Assembly: GCA_030824555.1 (NCBI GenBank)
Contig: JAVBXK010000066.1
Location: 1-61,446 of the forward strand
DNA: 61,446 nt
Reading direction: 5' to 3'
From: a bacterium
GTDB taxonomy: Bacteria; Pseudomonadota; Gammaproteobacteria; Burkholderiales; Burkholderiaceae_C
The notes under the pieces are model-generated. The model was given only the letters and a program-made list of their open reading frames with translations. It was not told the DNA's origin and made no database searches. The position numbers and the translations under genes were made by a program. Positions 60,382 to 61,446 of this stretch are shown here, one piece after another (position 1 is the first letter of the stretch; each line of letters starts with the position of its first letter).

Positions 60382-61421
60382 GGCTTGACTCCCAGAAACA
60401 GGTTGACCAGTGCGTAGGCCTGGATGGATACCAGTGCCGCGCCGGGTATGGTGATGACCCAGGTGGTGGCGATGTCTTTGGCCTTGGCCCAGCGCACGGC
60501 ACGCGGCCGCTCCGATGCGCCAATGCCCATGATGGACGTGGCCACCACGTGGGTGGTGGACACCGGTGCCCCCACCGCCGATGCGCCCATGATGACGATG
60601 GCCGACGTGAGCTGCGAGCCCAGCGCATGCACCGGGCGCACCCGGTAAATGGCAAAGCCCAGCGTGCGCACGATGCGCCACCCGCCCGACAAAATGCCCA
60701 GCGTGATGGCCGATGCACACGCCAGCATCACCCAAAACGGCACCTCGAACGTGGGAATGAAGCCGCCCAGCACCAACACCAGCGTGAGGATGCCCATGCT
60801 TTTCTGGGCGTCGTTGGCACCGTGCGAAAACGCCAACCCGGCAGCAGTCACGAACTGGGCCATGCGCAGGCGTTCATTCACGGCGGGGCTGGTGGCCCGC
60901 AAGACCAGCGACAGCAGGCGGTGCACCAGAAACCCGGCCCAGAACCCGATCAATGGGGACAGCACCAGCGCGGCCAGCACCTTGACGATGCCGGTCAGGT
61001 GCCCGTTGGCCAGTTCCTGAAAGCCCCAGGCCACGTGGTCGGCCCCCACGGCCACCACCACGGCCCCCATCAACCCGCCCACCAACGCATGCGACGACGA
61101 CGACGGGATGCCAAAGTACCAAGTGACCAGGTTCCAGACGATGGCCCCGATCAGCCCGCACAGCAACACCGCCAGCGACAGCGTGGGCAACACGCCATCG
61201 AGCATCACGAACTTGCCAATGGTGTTGGCCACTGCCGTGCCCCCCAGCAACGGCCCCAGAAACTCGAACACGCCGACGATGACCACGGCCTGCGCAGGCG
61301 TCATGGCCCTTGATGCGATGACGGTGGCAACGATGTTGGCCGCATCGTGAAAACCGTTGGTGTAGTCGAACAGCAGCACCACGAGTACGGTGGCGGTGGC
61401 CAGCAGGAAAAGGGTATCCAT
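60378..61421 (-). CDS. PitA-family inorganic phosphate transporter
   Basis: A 347-residue inner-membrane transporter of the PiT family (phosphate with metal or proton/sodium symport). It has about ten hydrophobic segments. The family signature GFHDAANIVATVIASRAMTP near 23-42 and its inverted counterpart SHGANDAQKSMGILTLVL near 200, as well as AVGADHVAWGFQ, are present. Pairing with the DUF47 gene, overlapping by four bases, is a well-known arrangement. The start is the first ATG; the gene runs to about 25 bp from the window end and is complete. Confidence 0.94.
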   Translation of the reverse strand: MDTLFLLATATVLVVLLFDYTNGFHDAANIVATVIASRAMTPAQAVVIVGVFEFLGPLLGGTAVANTIGKFVMLDGVLPTLSLAVLLCGLIGAIVWNLVTWYFGIPSSSSHALVGGLMGAVVVAVGADHVAWGFQELANGHLTGIVKVLAALVLSPLIGFWAGFLVHRLLSLVLRATSPAVNERLRMAQFVTAAGLAFSHGANDAQKSMGILTLVLVLGGFIPTFEVPFWVMLACASAITLGILSGGWRIVRTLGFAIYRVRPVHALGSQLTSAIVIMGASAVGAPVSTTHVVATSIMGIGASERPRAVRWAKAKDIATTWVITIPGAALVSIQAYALVNLFLGVKP

Positions 61422-61446
61422 GTGGTGGCAGGGTGCGTTCGGGTTG

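Noticed and set aside
59722-60735. Long upstream extension of the DUF47 protein
   Set aside because: The first 118 residues read antiparallel through the phosphate transporter gene and are His/Gly-rich; the ATG at 60381 is coupled to the transporter stop.
1-61446. tRNA, rRNA, riboswitch or complete insertion sequence
   Set aside because: No T-loop GTTCGA-type motif in a cloverleaf context, no rRNA blocks and no transposase frames were seen by eye.

Overview
The window is about 61 kb of GC-rich DNA, dense with genes on both strands. Gene content points to a motile, piliated, aerobic heterotrophic betaproteobacterium of the order Burkholderiales, most likely family Comamonadaceae. It carries chemotaxis and flagellar genes, the pilT - cNMP-binding - pilU cluster, the rsmI/yraN/SIS/dolP cluster, a Lrp-controlled putA and polyphosphate:AMP phosphotransferase. 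No rRNA, tRNA, CRISPR array, intact insertion sequence or prophage was recognised. The family assignment is an inference from gene order and product similarity, not from a marker gene.

Layout. 0-2 kb: motility (FlgO-like lipoprotein, CheV, a small flagellar rod-like protein behind a candidate FliA promoter). 2-13 kb: housekeeping genes (DinG helicase, acyl-CoA synthetase, chalcone-isomerase-like secreted protein, an SDR, a DnaQ-like exonuclease, RsmI divergent from YraN/SIS/DolP). 13-18 kb: a beta-hydroxyacid dehydrogenase, then PilU, a cyclic-nucleotide-binding protein and PilT, divergent from YggS. 18-24 kb: an exported DUF1501/DUF1800 pair next to an RTX-repeat protein. 24-34 kb: an accessory-looking stretch with a LuxR regulator, a lipoprotein hydrolase, a c-type cytochrome, a histidine kinase and response regulator pair, an FAD oxidoreductase and a YiiX-like permuted papain-fold protein. 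34-38 kb: putR/putA. 38-55 kb: a secreted three-repeat protein, an Hsp70 homologue, PAP, a class V aminotransferase, a hemolysin III family protein, a DUF4143 ATPase, a GlcD-like oxidase, a hybrid kinase with a c-type heme sensor domain, a LysR regulator, PurU, ChaN and an AbrB-family membrane protein. 55-61 kb: Dps, HipBA, a low-GC 2 kb island with two decayed HlyD (type I secretion adaptor) tails, and an overlapping phosphate transporter / DUF47 pair.

The most interesting signal is not a gene. Two dispersed repeat families run through the window. One is an AT-rich element of about 50 bp with a rigid skeleton: TAGC (TATC in one copy), then AAGCG 22 bp later. It has nine recognisable copies plus one irregular copy, and several lie in frame inside putA and yggS. 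The other is a GC-rich element built around a CCCCCCGAGGGGG core, seen upstream of dinG, between two convergent genes, and as three units inside putA. As a result putA carries at least four repeat-derived segments and still reads through. Other items to check are the compositional mosaic inside the DUF1800 gene, the kinase/regulator/oxidase/hydrolase module at 28-34 kb, and an orphan RTX protein in a genome window that also contains type I secretion debris.
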